Part shown: positions 1 through 11,800 of the stretch, piece by piece | Layout: every line of letters begins with the position of its first letter | Numbering within the stretch: the stretch's first letter is position 1 | DNA from: Heterohyrax brucei | Taxonomy: Eukaryota > Chordata > Mammalia > Hyracoidea > Procaviidae | Assembly: GCA_028571685.1 (NCBI GenBank) | Contig: CM053140.1 | Coordinates: forward strand, 218,817,323 to 218,881,322 | DNA length: 64,000 nt | Direction: 5' to 3' | Translations under genes and position numbers: made by a program | Notes under the pieces: model-generated | What the model was told of the DNA's origin: nothing | The model's database searches: none | What the model saw: the letters and a program-made list of their open reading frames with translations, nothing else

Positions 1-1278
1 CATCATGACCAAGTGGGATTCATACCAGGGATGCAAGGCTGATTGAACATCAGGAAAACAATTAATGTGATAAACCACATAAATAACACAAAAGACAAGG
101 ATCACCTGATTTTGTCATTTGATGCAGAAAAGGCATTTGATCAAGTCCAACACCCATTCATGCTAAAAACTCTTAGCAAAATGTGCATAGACGGCAAATT
201 CCTCAACACAATAAGGGCCATTTATACAAAGCCAATTGCCCACATCATCCTGAATGGAGAGAGACTGAAAGACTTTCCCTTGAGATCAGAAACTAGACAA
301 GGATGCCCACTCTCACCTCTCCTATTCAACATTATGCTAGAAGTTCTAGCCAGAGCAATTAGACAAGACGAACAAATAAAGGGCATCTGCATTGGCAAAG
401 AGAAAGTTAAAATCTCCGTTTGCAGATGATATGATTGTATATGCAGAGAACCCCAAGGAATCTATAAGTAAGCTACTCAAACTGATAGAAGAGTTCAGCA
501 AAGTCTCAGGATACAAGATAAACATAAGTAAATCAGTAGGATTCCTTTATACCAACAACGAGACTGTTAAGAAGAAATTATCAAATGAATACCATTTATG
601 ATGGCCCCTAAGAAGATAAAGTACCTAGGAATTAATCTAACCAGAGAAACAACAGACCTTTACAAAGAGAACTACAAGCCCTTACTACAAGAAACTAAAA
701 GAGACTTAGATAAATGGAAAAACCTACCCTGCTCATGGATAGGAAGACTTAACATTGTGAAAATGTCTATTTTACCCAAAGCAATTTATTTATATAATGC
801 AATCCCAATACAAGTTGCAGCATTGTTTTTTAATGAGATGGAGAAAGAAATCACCAATTTTGTTTGGAAAGGGAAGAAGCCCCGGATAAGTAAGGTACTA
901 CTAAAGAAGAAGAACACACTGGGAGGCCTCTCATTACCCGACCTTAGAACATACTACACTGCCACAGTGGTCAAAACAGCCTGGTACTGGTACAAGAACA
1001 GACAGATCGATCAATGGAACAGAATTGAGACCCAGAGATGACACCATCTGCCTATGAACAGTTGATATTTGACAAAGGCCCTAAGACATTAAACTGGGGT
1101 AAAAACAGTATCTTCAGCAAATCGTGCTGGCAAAATTGGTTATCCATCTGCAATAAACTGAACCAAGATCCATATCTTACACCTTATACAAAAACCAACT
1201 CCAACTGTATAAAAGACCTAAATATCAAACCTAAAACGATAAAGCTCGTCCAAGAAAAGGTAGGAACAACAATGGAAG
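1..1278 (+). mobile_element. L1 ORF2 fragment (reverse transcriptase to C-terminal region), frameshifted
   Basis: The translated pieces read [26 protein letters not shown] and [12 protein letters not shown], the RT motifs of L1 ORF2, then the [25 protein letters not shown] block. The reading shifts frame near 420, 600 and 1040, so it is dead. The element runs off the left edge and is cut at 1278 by the poly(T) of an opposite-strand L1. Confidence 0.93.
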
Positions 1279-2890
1279 TTTTTTTTTTTTTTAATTTTTA
1301 TTTTTATTTAACATAAGTGAATGAAAATGTACATTCACATATAAATTTACATGCCCACCTATATGCAGCTTCCACTGCTCTCCCTGTCCGGTGACTGCAC
1401 ACTATTCCTCTCTGCTCCATACAAGTCTCATCCTCCCAACAGTGTCCTTTCCCCTCTTCTCCGTCCACTCCCCTTCCTCCAGCCAGAAGTCAGCAAGATG
1501 ATATCCTATAGATGTATAGAACCATAAAGTGCTTCCAGTATATGGTCACTCTGCATTGCCAAGTCCAATCCATTCCTGTCCAAAGAGTGGACCTTTGTTA
1601 TAATTTACGGGAAAGGGCAGCATCAGGGCAGGGGGCCATGCTCTCAGAGGAACCCCAAAAGCGCTGGACCATCAATTGAGGTCTTTTAGTGGAGATCTCA
1701 TGATGCACCTCTTTTTATTCTTGTGTTGCCAGTGAGGCTTCTCTCTGTGAGCTCCGTCGTGGCTATCACTGGTGGTGGCCGGGCACCATCCGGTGCTTCT
1801 GGTCCCAAGTCGATGTAGGCACCCACTCCTGTGGGTCTCTCTGTGTCCTCGGTTGTCTTTACCGCATGCCATTTTGGCCGTCGGTGAGCATCCGTTCCTG
1901 CTGATTTGGGACCGTTTGCTGTGTCCTCGGATGGCAGCTTGGCAGCTTTTAAGACCCCAGACGCCACTCACCAATGTGGGGTGCAGAGAACTCTCTTAGC
2001 AAAACACTAGTTGTGCCAATTGGCCTGGAATTCGCCTAAGAGCATGGTCCCCCGCCCCCTGGCCCAGCTACTCTATCCTTGCAGTATTGAGTTAAGGTGG
2101 AAGGAGTACTCAAGTTATGCTGAAGTCCACTTAATGTTCTTGTTTCTAATGTGTGCTGTCACCACTTTCTGCCAACTAGATTTCTAGTAACTAAACTGAA
2201 CCCTCCCCCCTTCGCCCTCCCTCCCTCCCCTCCCTTGCAGCTGTCAAGAATCTTTTCTTCTATACACAAGTCTGTTTTTGAGATCTTATAGTAGAGGTCT
2301 CGTACAGTATTTGTCCCTATGTCGCTGACTACTGTCACACAACATAATGTCTTCCAGTTGAAACCAGATTATGAGGTGTTTCCTGGAATCATCGTTATTC
2401 TTTATCATTGCATAGTGCTCCACTGAGTATATTTGCCATAGTTTACCTATCCATTCTTCTGTTTTTGGGCATCTGGGTTGATTCCATCTTTTTTCTATCA
2501 TGGACTGCTGCGGTAAACATTCTTGTGCATGTGTACATTTGTGTGAAAGGCCTTGATTCTGTAGAATATATTCCAGGTAGTGGAATTACTGGGTCAAATG
2601 GTATATCAATATCCATTTTTATAAAGAAGTGCCAGATTGCTTTCGAAAGAGGTTGGACCGTTTTGCAACCCCCACCAACAGTGTAGGAGGGTTCTGCTTT
2701 TCTCCGCAGCGTCTCCAGCATTTGTTGTTTTGTGTTTTTTGCATCATGGCCAGTCTTGTTGGGGTGAGATGGTGTCTCATTGTCATCTTGGTTTGAATTT
2801 CTTTAATAACTAAAGATCGTGAACATGACTGCATGTGTTTTTTGGCTGCCTGGATCTTATCTTTAGTGATATGTCTGTCCATCTCCTTTG
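1279..2890 (-). mobile_element. L1 3' end (poly-A, 3' UTR and end of ORF2), 5'-truncated
   Basis: The element begins with a T run (poly-A on the minus strand). About 0.95 kb of 3' UTR of the same type found at 33819, 8889, 6580 and 62226 follows, then antisense ORF2 C-terminal sequence up to about 2890, where homology stops. Confidence 0.85.
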
Positions 2891-2903
2891 CACATCGTGA
2901 ACT

Positions 2904-3402
2904 GTACTTCTGAGGTTAATGTTGAAACAAGGAGGCTAAAAAGGTCTCCATGTAAGGGGTGCTCAGAACTCAGCCGACCTGAGAAACATTATTTCAGATC
3001 ACCCCTAACACACAGAGAAAGACATGACCTCCATGCTGCACAAGTCTCAGGCAGTGAGGCTAGGGTGAGGCCCTTGTCAGGGTGGGGTCCTCGTAGGCTG
3101 TAGTGTAGATTAGGTGAAGTATAGACAATGAATGACTCCTTTTGTCTTGATACAAGAATCAAGAGGCCTGGGAGGATGGAGAAGTAGCTTGTGTTTGGGG
3201 ATTATTCTTGTAGGTTATTGGCCAGGTGACATGTAGCACCATTTTGTTTTCCTTGGTAGTCGTTTTTTCAGAATACCCCCTGCCCCTTTGCAATGACTGC
3301 TTGCAAATAAAACCTTTGATCTCACCGTAAAACTTCTGTATCTGTATATTGGCTTTTTGCATAGGTAGGGAACTGCCCCCCTCTTGTTTTTTTTCAGGTA
3401 AC
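2904..3402 (+). mobile_element. Probable solo retroviral-type LTR
   Basis: A stretch with no L1 homology interrupts antisense L1 sequence. It begins near TGTTGAAACAAGG, carries AATAAA at about 3307 in a plausible U3-R-U5 order, and ends near ..CAGGTAACA. The borders are approximate, no target duplication was found, and the family is not recognised. Confidence 0.45.
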
Positions 3403-3572
3403 AGTGTAACCATGCTACCTTTAATTCAGCTTAAAATGGTGTTATCTTTTTCCATCCTCCTTTAACCTATTTGTGCCTTTATATTTGAAATGAATTTATT
3501 GTATGCCACATAGTAGGGTTTTGCTTTCTTAGCTAATTTGGTAATTGCTGCCTTTTAATTGATGTGTTTATT

Positions 3573-3588
3573 GATATATTTGTATTTA
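3573..3588. repeat. Target-site duplication of the RPL23A retrocopy, tail side
   Basis: GATATATTTGTATTTA lies next to the poly(T) tract and matches 4149-4164 at 15 of 16 positions. Confidence 0.85.
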
Positions 3589-3664
3589 TTTTTTACTTAT
3601 TTATTTTATTTTTTTTTAGTGGTGGACAAAAAAGTGTATTTAGAATTAGCTGTGTGGACTCAGT

Positions 3665-4135
3665 TTAGATGGTTCCAGTTTTGTTGGCAGCATCCAGAGC
3701 ATCACAGTCAGGAGCTGGACGAACATATGCTTCCTTCTCTCCGTCAGGTCTGATTGAGGTGTTGACCGTGGCCACATCAGGGTCATAGAGCTTCCTCACA
3801 GCCCGTGTGACCTGGTGCTCGTTGGCCTTGACGTCCACGGTGAACACAAGGGTGTTGTTAGCTTCTGTCTTCCTCACGGCTGACTCAGAGGGGAGAGGGA
3901 GCTGGATGATGGCACAGTGGTCCAGCCTGTTTCTCCTGGGGGTGCTCTTCCGAGGATATTTGGGCTGTCTCCTTAGTCTCAGTGTCTTGGGCCCCCGGAA
4001 GGTGGGTGAAGTACGGATCTTCTTTTTTATATGACTGTGGACGCCTTTCAGCACTGCTTTCTTAGCCTTCAGTGCCTTGGCTTTGGCTTCAGTTTTGGGA
4101 GGAGCAGGCACTCCCTTCTTCGCTTTCGGCGCCAT
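3665..4135 (-). pseudogene. RPL23A: RPL23A processed retrocopy with an intact reading frame
   Basis: The minus strand encodes a full 156-residue uL23 ribosomal protein with no stop or frameshift. It starts [20 protein letters not shown], has the [20 protein letters not shown] segment, and ends in an altered ..[12 protein letters not shown]; the length equals that of the family. There are no introns. A poly(T) run (the mRNA poly(A) tail) lies at about 3589-3618, the 5' end starts with a pyrimidine-rich cctttttcgtgaag, and 16-bp target duplications flank it. Many replacements (for example Tyr to Cys and Lys to Glu in the C-terminal part) point to relaxed constraint. It landed in an old antisense L1. 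It is most likely a non-functional retropseudogene, but the open frame leaves room for expression. Confidence 0.93.
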
Positions 4136-4148
4136 CTTCACGAAAAAG

Positions 4149-4164
4149 GATATATTTGTGTTTA
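4149..4164. repeat. Target-site duplication of the RPL23A retrocopy, 5' side
   Basis: GATATATTTGTGTTTA lies directly after the retrocopy's 5' end and pairs with 3573-3588. This is the mark of L1-machinery retroposition. Confidence 0.85.
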
Positions 4165-4399
4165 AATCTACCATCTTTCAGTTTGTGGTCTGTTGGTCTT
4201 ATCTGTGTTTGTTTTTGTTGTTACCATTTAATCTTTTGAATTCCTTTTTTAAATATTAATGATATTTTAATATTAATTTTGATTTACTGTTTATTTAAAA
4301 AGATTTTTAATAATATTCTGTAAAATATTAGGTATTTTTAACATTTGGTTTCCTTTTTTTGGCGTATTAGCTACACAGTTTGTTTTTCAGTGTTTGCTT

Positions 4400-6580
4400 T
4401 AGAATGTGATAGCGCACTCCTTTCCACTCTGTTCTTTCTATATCGAGTCAACTAACTGCTGTCCCCTTCCACTGCTCTAATCTCACTTCTGGACAGGAGC
4501 TGCTCAGACAACTTAATGTATATATTTAAGCCAGAAAGGACACTTTTTGCCTTGGCTTTGGTACTGATTTCGGCTCTGGGCTATCAGAGACTCTGGGGCC
4601 ATGTCATCAGGGGAACCTCCAGTTGGACCATCAGGTGTGTTTTTTTAATAGAGTTCTAGTTCTGCACACCTGTTTTTCTCCTGCTATGTAAGGGACTCTG
4701 TTGTGTTTTCTGTCAGGGCAGTCATGGGTAGTGGCTGGGCACCATCTAGTTCCTCTGGTCTCATGCTGATGAATTCTTTGGATCATGTGATCCCTTATGT
4801 CTCCTAGGCTCATATTTTCCGCGTGTCTTTGTTATCCGTTTTCCTCTTCTCCAAGTGTATTGAAACCTATTGGTGCTTAATTAGATGACGGCTTGCTAGC
4901 TTTTAAGATTCCACATGCGACCAAACAAAGTGGGTTGTAGAACATTTATTAGAGTGCAACTTTTTGTAGTGTTCTGTTAAGATTCTTCTAATTTCAGTTG
5001 GCTGTGTTGTGATATTGCTTGTTTCATTTCTTATTTGAATTATTGCTTCTCGTATAGTTCTTTTGTCAGCTGTGCTAATGATTGTTGATCTTTTCAGAAA
5101 ACTAGCTTTTGGTCTTGTTAAGTCTTTCAGTCATTTTTGTATTCTCTAATTCATTTGTTTCTTTAATTTTTGTTATTTGCTTCCTTCTGGTGCTTGAGGG
5201 CTTCTTTTGCTGCTCTCTTTCTGCTTGTTCAAGTTGTAGGATTAATTCTTTGATTTGGGCTCTTTTTGGATGTGTGCGTTTTTTGAGATAAGTTGACCTC
5301 TGCTTTTGCTGTGTCTTGTAGATTCTGGTAGGATATGTTTCACTCTCTGTATCCTTGTTGGTGCATTTAATCCATTTACATTCAGTGTGATTGTGGATAG
5401 GTGTGAGTATAAGGATGTCATTTTTTTGTGTGTTGTAGACAATTCTTTTGTTCCATTTAATTTTATGTAATGAGTATGTGTTTTCATTTTTTCAATGTTG
5501 ATGGCTTTGTATTTGCTGAGATACCATGTTTCTCTTGTTTTTTATTTTGATGCGTAGGATTGATAGTTTCATTTGTGATTGCCTTAATATTTATCCTTGG
5601 TTTTCTAAATTTAAACCAGTCCTTAATTTCTTTATATCACCTTGACTTCCTCTTCATGTGCAAAATTTATGACTATGTTCTCCTTTAAGTCCTTTTTCCT
5701 ATAAAGTTTACATAATGACATTTCTGTTTCCCTGTTTGATTTATTTTTGTGCTTCCTCTGTTTAGGTAGATACCCAGTTGTTCTGTTCTGTGCTCTAGTC
5801 TTAGGTTGTTACCTGAAGTTAGTGATTTTGTAACCAAAGGATTCCCTTTAGTATTTCTTGTCATTTTGGTTTGGTTTTTGCAGATTCCCTAAATTTATAT
5901 TTGTCTGAAGAAGTCCTGATTTTGCCATCATATTTGAGGGACAGTTTTGCTTGATACATAAATCTTGGATGGTAGTTAGTTTCCTTCAAGGTTTTGTGTA
6001 TGTCTTCCCATTGCCCTCTTGCCTACATGGTTTCTGCTGAAACTGAGCTTAGTCTTACAGATTTTTCCTTTGTAGGTTATTTTTCATTTATACCTAGACA
6101 CTTTTAAAATTATCTCTTTATCTTTAGTTTTGGAAAGTGTAATTATAGTATGTTTTTGTTTTGGGTTCTGCTGTGCATGGACTTTGATGAGTATCTTGGA
6201 TAGGTATCGTCTCATGTTTCATTATATCAGGGACGTCTTCTGTCAAGAAATTTCAACAATTCTCTCTGTTTTCTTTTATTTCCCCATCGTGTGGTATGCC
6301 AGTCATTCATAGATTATTCCTCTTGATAAAGTCCCACATAGTGTTTAGTTTTTCTTGATTGTTTCATTCTTTTATCTGAGTTTTTCCTTTAACATGCTTT
6401 ATATTCTGTCTCACTAATTTGGCCTTCCATTGCCTCAGTTCTACTCCTTGGCTTTTTATTAAGTTGTCTAATTTTGTAATTTTAGTATTAATTTACTGAA
6501 TTTCTACCTTCTGTTTCTGTATGTTTTCTTGCCACTTGTTCAATGCTCTGCTGCTGTTTTCCTCATCTCATTCCTGAGCT
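4400..6580 (-). mobile_element. L1 copy with 3' UTR, a short ORF2 piece and ORF1, internally deleted
   Basis: 4400-4980 is a LINE 3' UTR of a second type (shared with 61430-61965). 4990-5340 equals antisense ORF2 (compare 12450-12810). From about 5340 the sequence passes through the ORF2 start into antisense ORF1 (compare 23180-23700). Most of ORF2 is missing, so this is a deleted copy or two adjoining fragments. Confidence 0.7.
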
Positions 6581-8888
6581 CTTTTTTAAAAATTTTCATT
6601 ATGATTAAATTATACAATCCAAATCAGTTTTCCATGAGCACCTCTCTGTAACTCCATCTGCTCTCCTCACCCTGTGAAAGCACCATCTTCCCTTTTGCTC
6701 TACTTCTAGTATCCTCTTAATGAACACCTTTCTACTCCTCTCCACTCTCTCCCCTCTAGAAGGAAACCAGTAGGACAGCCCTCTATAAATGTATAAAACG
6801 TAAAGTACACACACCACGTACTGTGTCCTCGAGTCTGTCCATTTGTCTGAGTTGTTGACCTCAGTACTGGTTTTAGGTCAAGGGCAGCAGCCAGTATAGA
6901 GGCCATGTTCCCAGGGGACCTTCCAGGTTGTCGGGCCATCAATTCTGGTCTCTTAGAATTCTTGATCTCTGTACTTCTTTTTCTTGTGTTGTGTCAGAGA
7001 CTACACTGTGTCACTATCAGGGCTGTCTTTGGTGGTGGCTGGACACATCTGGTTCTTCTGGTCTTGTGCTGATGTACTCTTCTAATCATGTGGGTCCCTT
7101 TGTCTTCTGGGCTCATTTTTCCTCGTGTCTTTGATGTTCTTGGTCATCATCTGTTCCAGCTTGATTGGGACCAGTTGGTGTACCCCAGGTGGCAGCTTGC
7201 TGGCTTTAAGACCCTGTTTTAGTCAGCTAGGGCTGCTCTAACAGAAATACCACAGAGTGGATGGCTTTAACAAAGAAAGATTTATTCTTACACAGTCAGT
7301 AGGTTGCAAGTCCATATTCAGGGTGTCCGCTCCAGGGAAAGACTTTCCCCTTGTCGGCTCTGGAGGAAAGTCCGGTATTGCATCAGTCTTTGTCCAGGGA
7401 GCGTCCTCACACAAGAACCTCTGGTCTGAAGGACGTGCTCTGCTCCTGGTGCTGCTTGCTTGATGGTAGCGAGGTTCTCAAATTGTCCTTGGTTCTTTTT
7501 CCTTTTATTCCTTGCAAGCTAAAAGCGTTAAGGGTGGGGCAAGCCATACTCCAGGGAAACTTTCCCCATAGCAGGAATTCACAGCCCCACCCTAATCCTT
7601 TAACATACAGGTTAGCAAAACCAGGCAATGGAGGACAGTCCCAAGATACTGGGAACCATATCCCAGCCACATGGCTGCACACATTTTTGGGGGGACACAG
7701 TTCAAACCATGACAGACCCTAAATGTCACTCACGAGTATGGGGTACGGAAGACTCTCTTAGCAAAAAACTAGTTATGCCAATTGACCTTGATGACCCTTG
7801 TCCCTGCTAGTGTATCCTTTGAAATGTTGGGTTGAATGTAGAAAACCTTTTATAGTGTAGTTCAGTTATGCTGACCTGCCTTCTACTGAGTGCTGTCACA
7901 CACTTCACCTAACCGAATTCCTGTTGGCTATCTAATCTGTGCCCAACCCTCTCCCTCCCTCACCACCCTTGTAACCATCAAAGAGTCTTTTCTTTTGTGT
8001 GTAAGTCCTTATAGTGGTCTTCTGCAATACTTGTCCTCTTGCAGCCAATTGATTTCACTCAAGGTAATGCCTCCTAGTTTATACTAGCTTATGAGATGCT
8101 TCCTAAAAGTCATCATTATTCTTCATCATTGCATAGCATTCCATTGAGTATATGTCTGATAGTTTGTTTGTCCATTCATCTGTTGGTGGGCACGTAAGCT
8201 GTTTCCACCTTTTTGCTATTGTAGTCTGTGCTGCAGTAAACAGTTGTGTGCATGTGTCTATTTATGTGACAGCTCCTGTTTCTGTAGAATATATTCCAAG
8301 CAGTGGGATTGCTGGATCATACAGTATTTCTATTTCTAATTTTTGAAGAAAGAGCCAAATTGTTTTCCAAATTGACTGTACCATTTTGCATTCCCATCAG
8401 TAATGTGGGGGAGTTCCAGTCTCTCCCCAGCCTCTCCAGTATTTGTTTGGTGTATTTTGCATTATTGTCAGCCTTATTGGGGTGAAATGTATCTCATAGT
8501 AGGTTTGACTTGGATTGCTGTAATAGCTAATGATCATGAGCATTTCCTGATGTGTCTTTTGGCTGCCTGGATGTCTTTGGTGAAATCTCTGTCTTTTGCC
8601 CGTTGTTTAATTGGGTTATTTGTCTTTTACTTGTTGATATTTTGCAGACATTGTAAATTATGGAAATTAGATGTTGATCCAATATGTAGTTGCCAAATAT
8701 TTGTTCAGTCTGTAGGCAGTCTTTTAACTCTTGACTCTTTGGATGAGCATAAGTGTTTTAGTTATCTGTTTTCTTTTCTGCTGTTTGTGCATTGTTGGTC
8801 ATATTTTATAGTTTGTGTAAGCTGTGTATTAGGACTTCCATTATCATCCGTATTTTTTCTTCTGTGATCTTTATCGTTTTAGGTTTGA
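6580..8888 (-). mobile_element. L1 3' portion (3' UTR and end of ORF2), split by a solo LTR
   Basis: 3' UTR sequence at 6580-7209 resumes at 7720 after the LTR and passes into antisense ORF2 until about 8888, where the next L1's A/T-rich tail begins. Confidence 0.8.
7215..7714 (-). mobile_element. Solo LTR of ERVL-MaLR type with 5-bp target duplication
   Basis: On the minus strand the element starts tgtcatggtttgaactgtgtc and ends with the ..actaaaaca type end (TG...CA). GACCC flanks it exactly at 7210-7214 and 7715-7719. It interrupts an L1 3' UTR that reads continuously once the LTR is removed. Confidence 0.88.
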
Positions 8889-11800
8889 TACTTATTTCTT
8901 TGATATATTTATTTATTTATAAATATATATTTATTTATTGTGATTGAGTGAAAGGGTACAATCCAGTTTAGATTTGCATGCTCTCCTATGTGTAGCTCCT
9001 ACTGCTCTGCTTACCTGGTGACAGCACACTCCTCCTTTCTATGCTATACATGTCATATAAGTCCCCTGTCCCCTCTTCTGCACCCTATCTACTCCCCTCT
9101 AGTAAGAGGCCAGTAGGATGTCCTATGGATGCACAGAACCATAAAGTGGACACGTGATATGATCACTCAGTATCACTGAGTTGAAGCCATTCTTGTCCAG
9201 GCAGTTGACATCAGTAATGATTTATGAACAGGGGCAGTGTTGGGTCTAGGAGCCATGCTCCCAGAGGAACCACCAGGCCTTTTGGACCTTGAATTGCTCT
9301 CTGTTGGTGGAGTTCTCAGAACGTACCCTTTTTTCTTCTCATGTTTACACTGGGACTAGACTTTGTGTGCCACATGATGGCTGTCACTGGTGGTGTCCAG
9401 CACCATCTGGTTCTTCTGGTCACATGTTGGTGTAGTCACCTATTCACGTGGGTCTTTCTATCTTTGGATTCTGTTTCCCCCGTGTTGTTGTCCTTGCTGC
9501 TTATCTGTTCCTGCTGAGTTGAGACCCTTTGCTGTACCTCAAATGGCTGCTGGCTAGCTTTTAAGACCCCAGACACCACTCACCAATATGAGGTAGAGAA
9601 GACTCTTAGCAGTAGGTTAGTTATGCCAGTTGGCCTCCGTGTTCCCTGAGAGCATGGTTCCTGGACCCCTGTCCCTGTTACTCTGCCCTTGCAATATTGG
9701 GTTAAGATTTGGAAGAGTTTTCAGATTATGTTAAAGTCATGTTGATCTTCTTTCTAATGTGTGCTGTCACTGACTTCACCCAGCCAGATTTCTGTCAGCT
9801 GTCTAATCAGTAACCAACCCTTTCCATCTCTCCCTCCCTTTCCTCCCTTGCAGCCATCAAAGAGTCTTTTCTTCTGTAAGGGAGTCATTTTTATGTTCTT
9901 ACAGTATGGGTCTCATACAGTATTTGTCCTTGTGCAACTGACTAATTTCACCCAACATAATGTCCTCTAATTGAAACCAGATTATGAGATGCTTACTAAA
10001 AGCATGATTGTTCTTTATCATTGCATAGTATTCCATGGAGTATATAGACCATAATTTATTTATCCATTTATCTGTTTCTGGGCATCTGGGTTGATTCCAT
10101 ATTTTTGCTGTTGTGGACTGTGCTGCAAAAAACATGTGTATGTGTCTGTTCGTGTAACTGCCCTTCTGTAGTATGTATTCCAAGCAGTGGGATTACTAGT
10201 TCAAATAGTGTATCTGTGTCCAACTTTTTAAAGAAGTGCCAGATTGCTTTCCAGTGAGGGTGTACCATTTTGCATTCCCACCGGCAGTGTAGGAGAGTTC
10301 GAATTTCTCCACAGCTTCTCCAGCATTTGTTGTTTTGTGTTTTTTGAATCATGGCCAACCTTGTTGGGATCAGATGTTTTGATTTGAATTTCTTTAATAC
10401 CTAATGATGGTAAGCATTTTCACATGTGTTGGCTGCCTGTATATCCTCTTTAGAGAAGTGTCTGTTCATCTCCTTCTCCCATTGCTTAACTGGAGTATTT
10501 ACCGTTTTCTTGATGATATTTTGTGGTATTGTATAGATCATGGAGATCAGGTGTCGGTCTGACATATAGTTGCCAAATATTTTTTCCATTTCTGTAGGTG
10601 GTCTTTTAATTCTTTTGATGAAGTCTTTGGATGAGCAAAAGTGTTTGATTCTTAGTAGTTCCTGTTGATCTATTTTTTCTTCTGTTGATCAAGCTTTGTC
10701 AGATTTTGAAGACTGTCTACGTTGTGTATTACAACTTCCATTGCTGATCCTGTTTTTTCTTGGATGAGCTTCATCGCCTTAGATTTGATATTTAGATCTT
10801 TTATCCAGTTCGAGTTGGTTTTTGTATAAGGTGTGAACTTTGGGTCTTGTTTCAATGTTTTTGGAAATAGATACCAGTTTTGCTAACACTCTTTGTTAAG
10901 GAGACTCATTTTACCCCAGTTTACAATCTTAAAAAGGGCCTCTGTCAAATATCAACTGTTCATAGGAGTATGGTGGTATCTCTGCAGTCTCCACTCTGTG
11001 CTGTGAGTCTATATGTCTCTTTTTGTACAAGTACCAGGCTATTTTGACAATTGTGGCAGTGTAATAGATTCCAAAATTGGGTAGTGAGAGGCCTCCCAGT
11101 GTGGTGGTCTTCAGTAGTGCTTTACTTATCCAGGGTTTCTTCCCTTTACAAACAAAGTTGGTGATTTTTTTCTCCATCTCATTAAAAAATGTTGCTGGAA
11201 TTTGTATTGGGATTTCATTATATATGTAGATTGCTTTGGGTAAATAGAAATTTTCACAATGCTAAGTCTTCCTATCCATTAGCAGTGTAGGTTTCTATGT
11301 TTATGTACATCTCTTTTAGTTTCTTGTAGTAAGGTCTTGTAGTTCTCTTTGTCAAGATCTGTTATTTTTCCTGTTAGATTTATTCCTAGGTATTTTATCT
11401 TTTGGGGGGCTATAGTAAATGGTGTTGATTTGGTGATTTCTTCCTTAATAATCTCATTGTTGGTATAAAGTAATCCTACTGATTGACTTATGTTTATCTT
11501 GTATCATGATACTTCGCTGAACTCTTCTATCAGTTTGAGTAGTTACGGATTCTTTAGGATTCTCTGTGTATGCATTCATATCATCTGCAGACAGGGAGAT
11601 TTTTACTTCTTGTTTGCTGATGTGCATGCTGTTTATTTCTTGATCTTGTCTAATTGCTCTGGTTAGAACGTCTAGTACAGTGTTGAATAGGAGAGGTGAG
11701 AGTGGACATCCTTGTCTAGTTACTGTTCTCAAGGGGAATTTTTTCAGTCTCAATTCAGGATGGTATAGGCAGTTAGCTTTGTATAAACGGCCCTTATTGA

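Larger units (their letters stand above)
3403..4400 (-). mobile_element. Old L1 ORF2 5' region, antisense, split by the RPL23A retrocopy
   Basis: 3420-3572 (tttgaaatgaatttattg.. then an ttgatatatttgt stretch) and 4165 to about 4360 resemble the antisense start of L1 ORF2 seen elsewhere in this window. The retrocopy with its target duplication sits between the two parts. Confidence 0.5.

Noticed and set aside
8403..8867. 154-codon + strand open frame
   Set aside because: It is the antisense of L1 ORF2 sequence, with no independent similarity.
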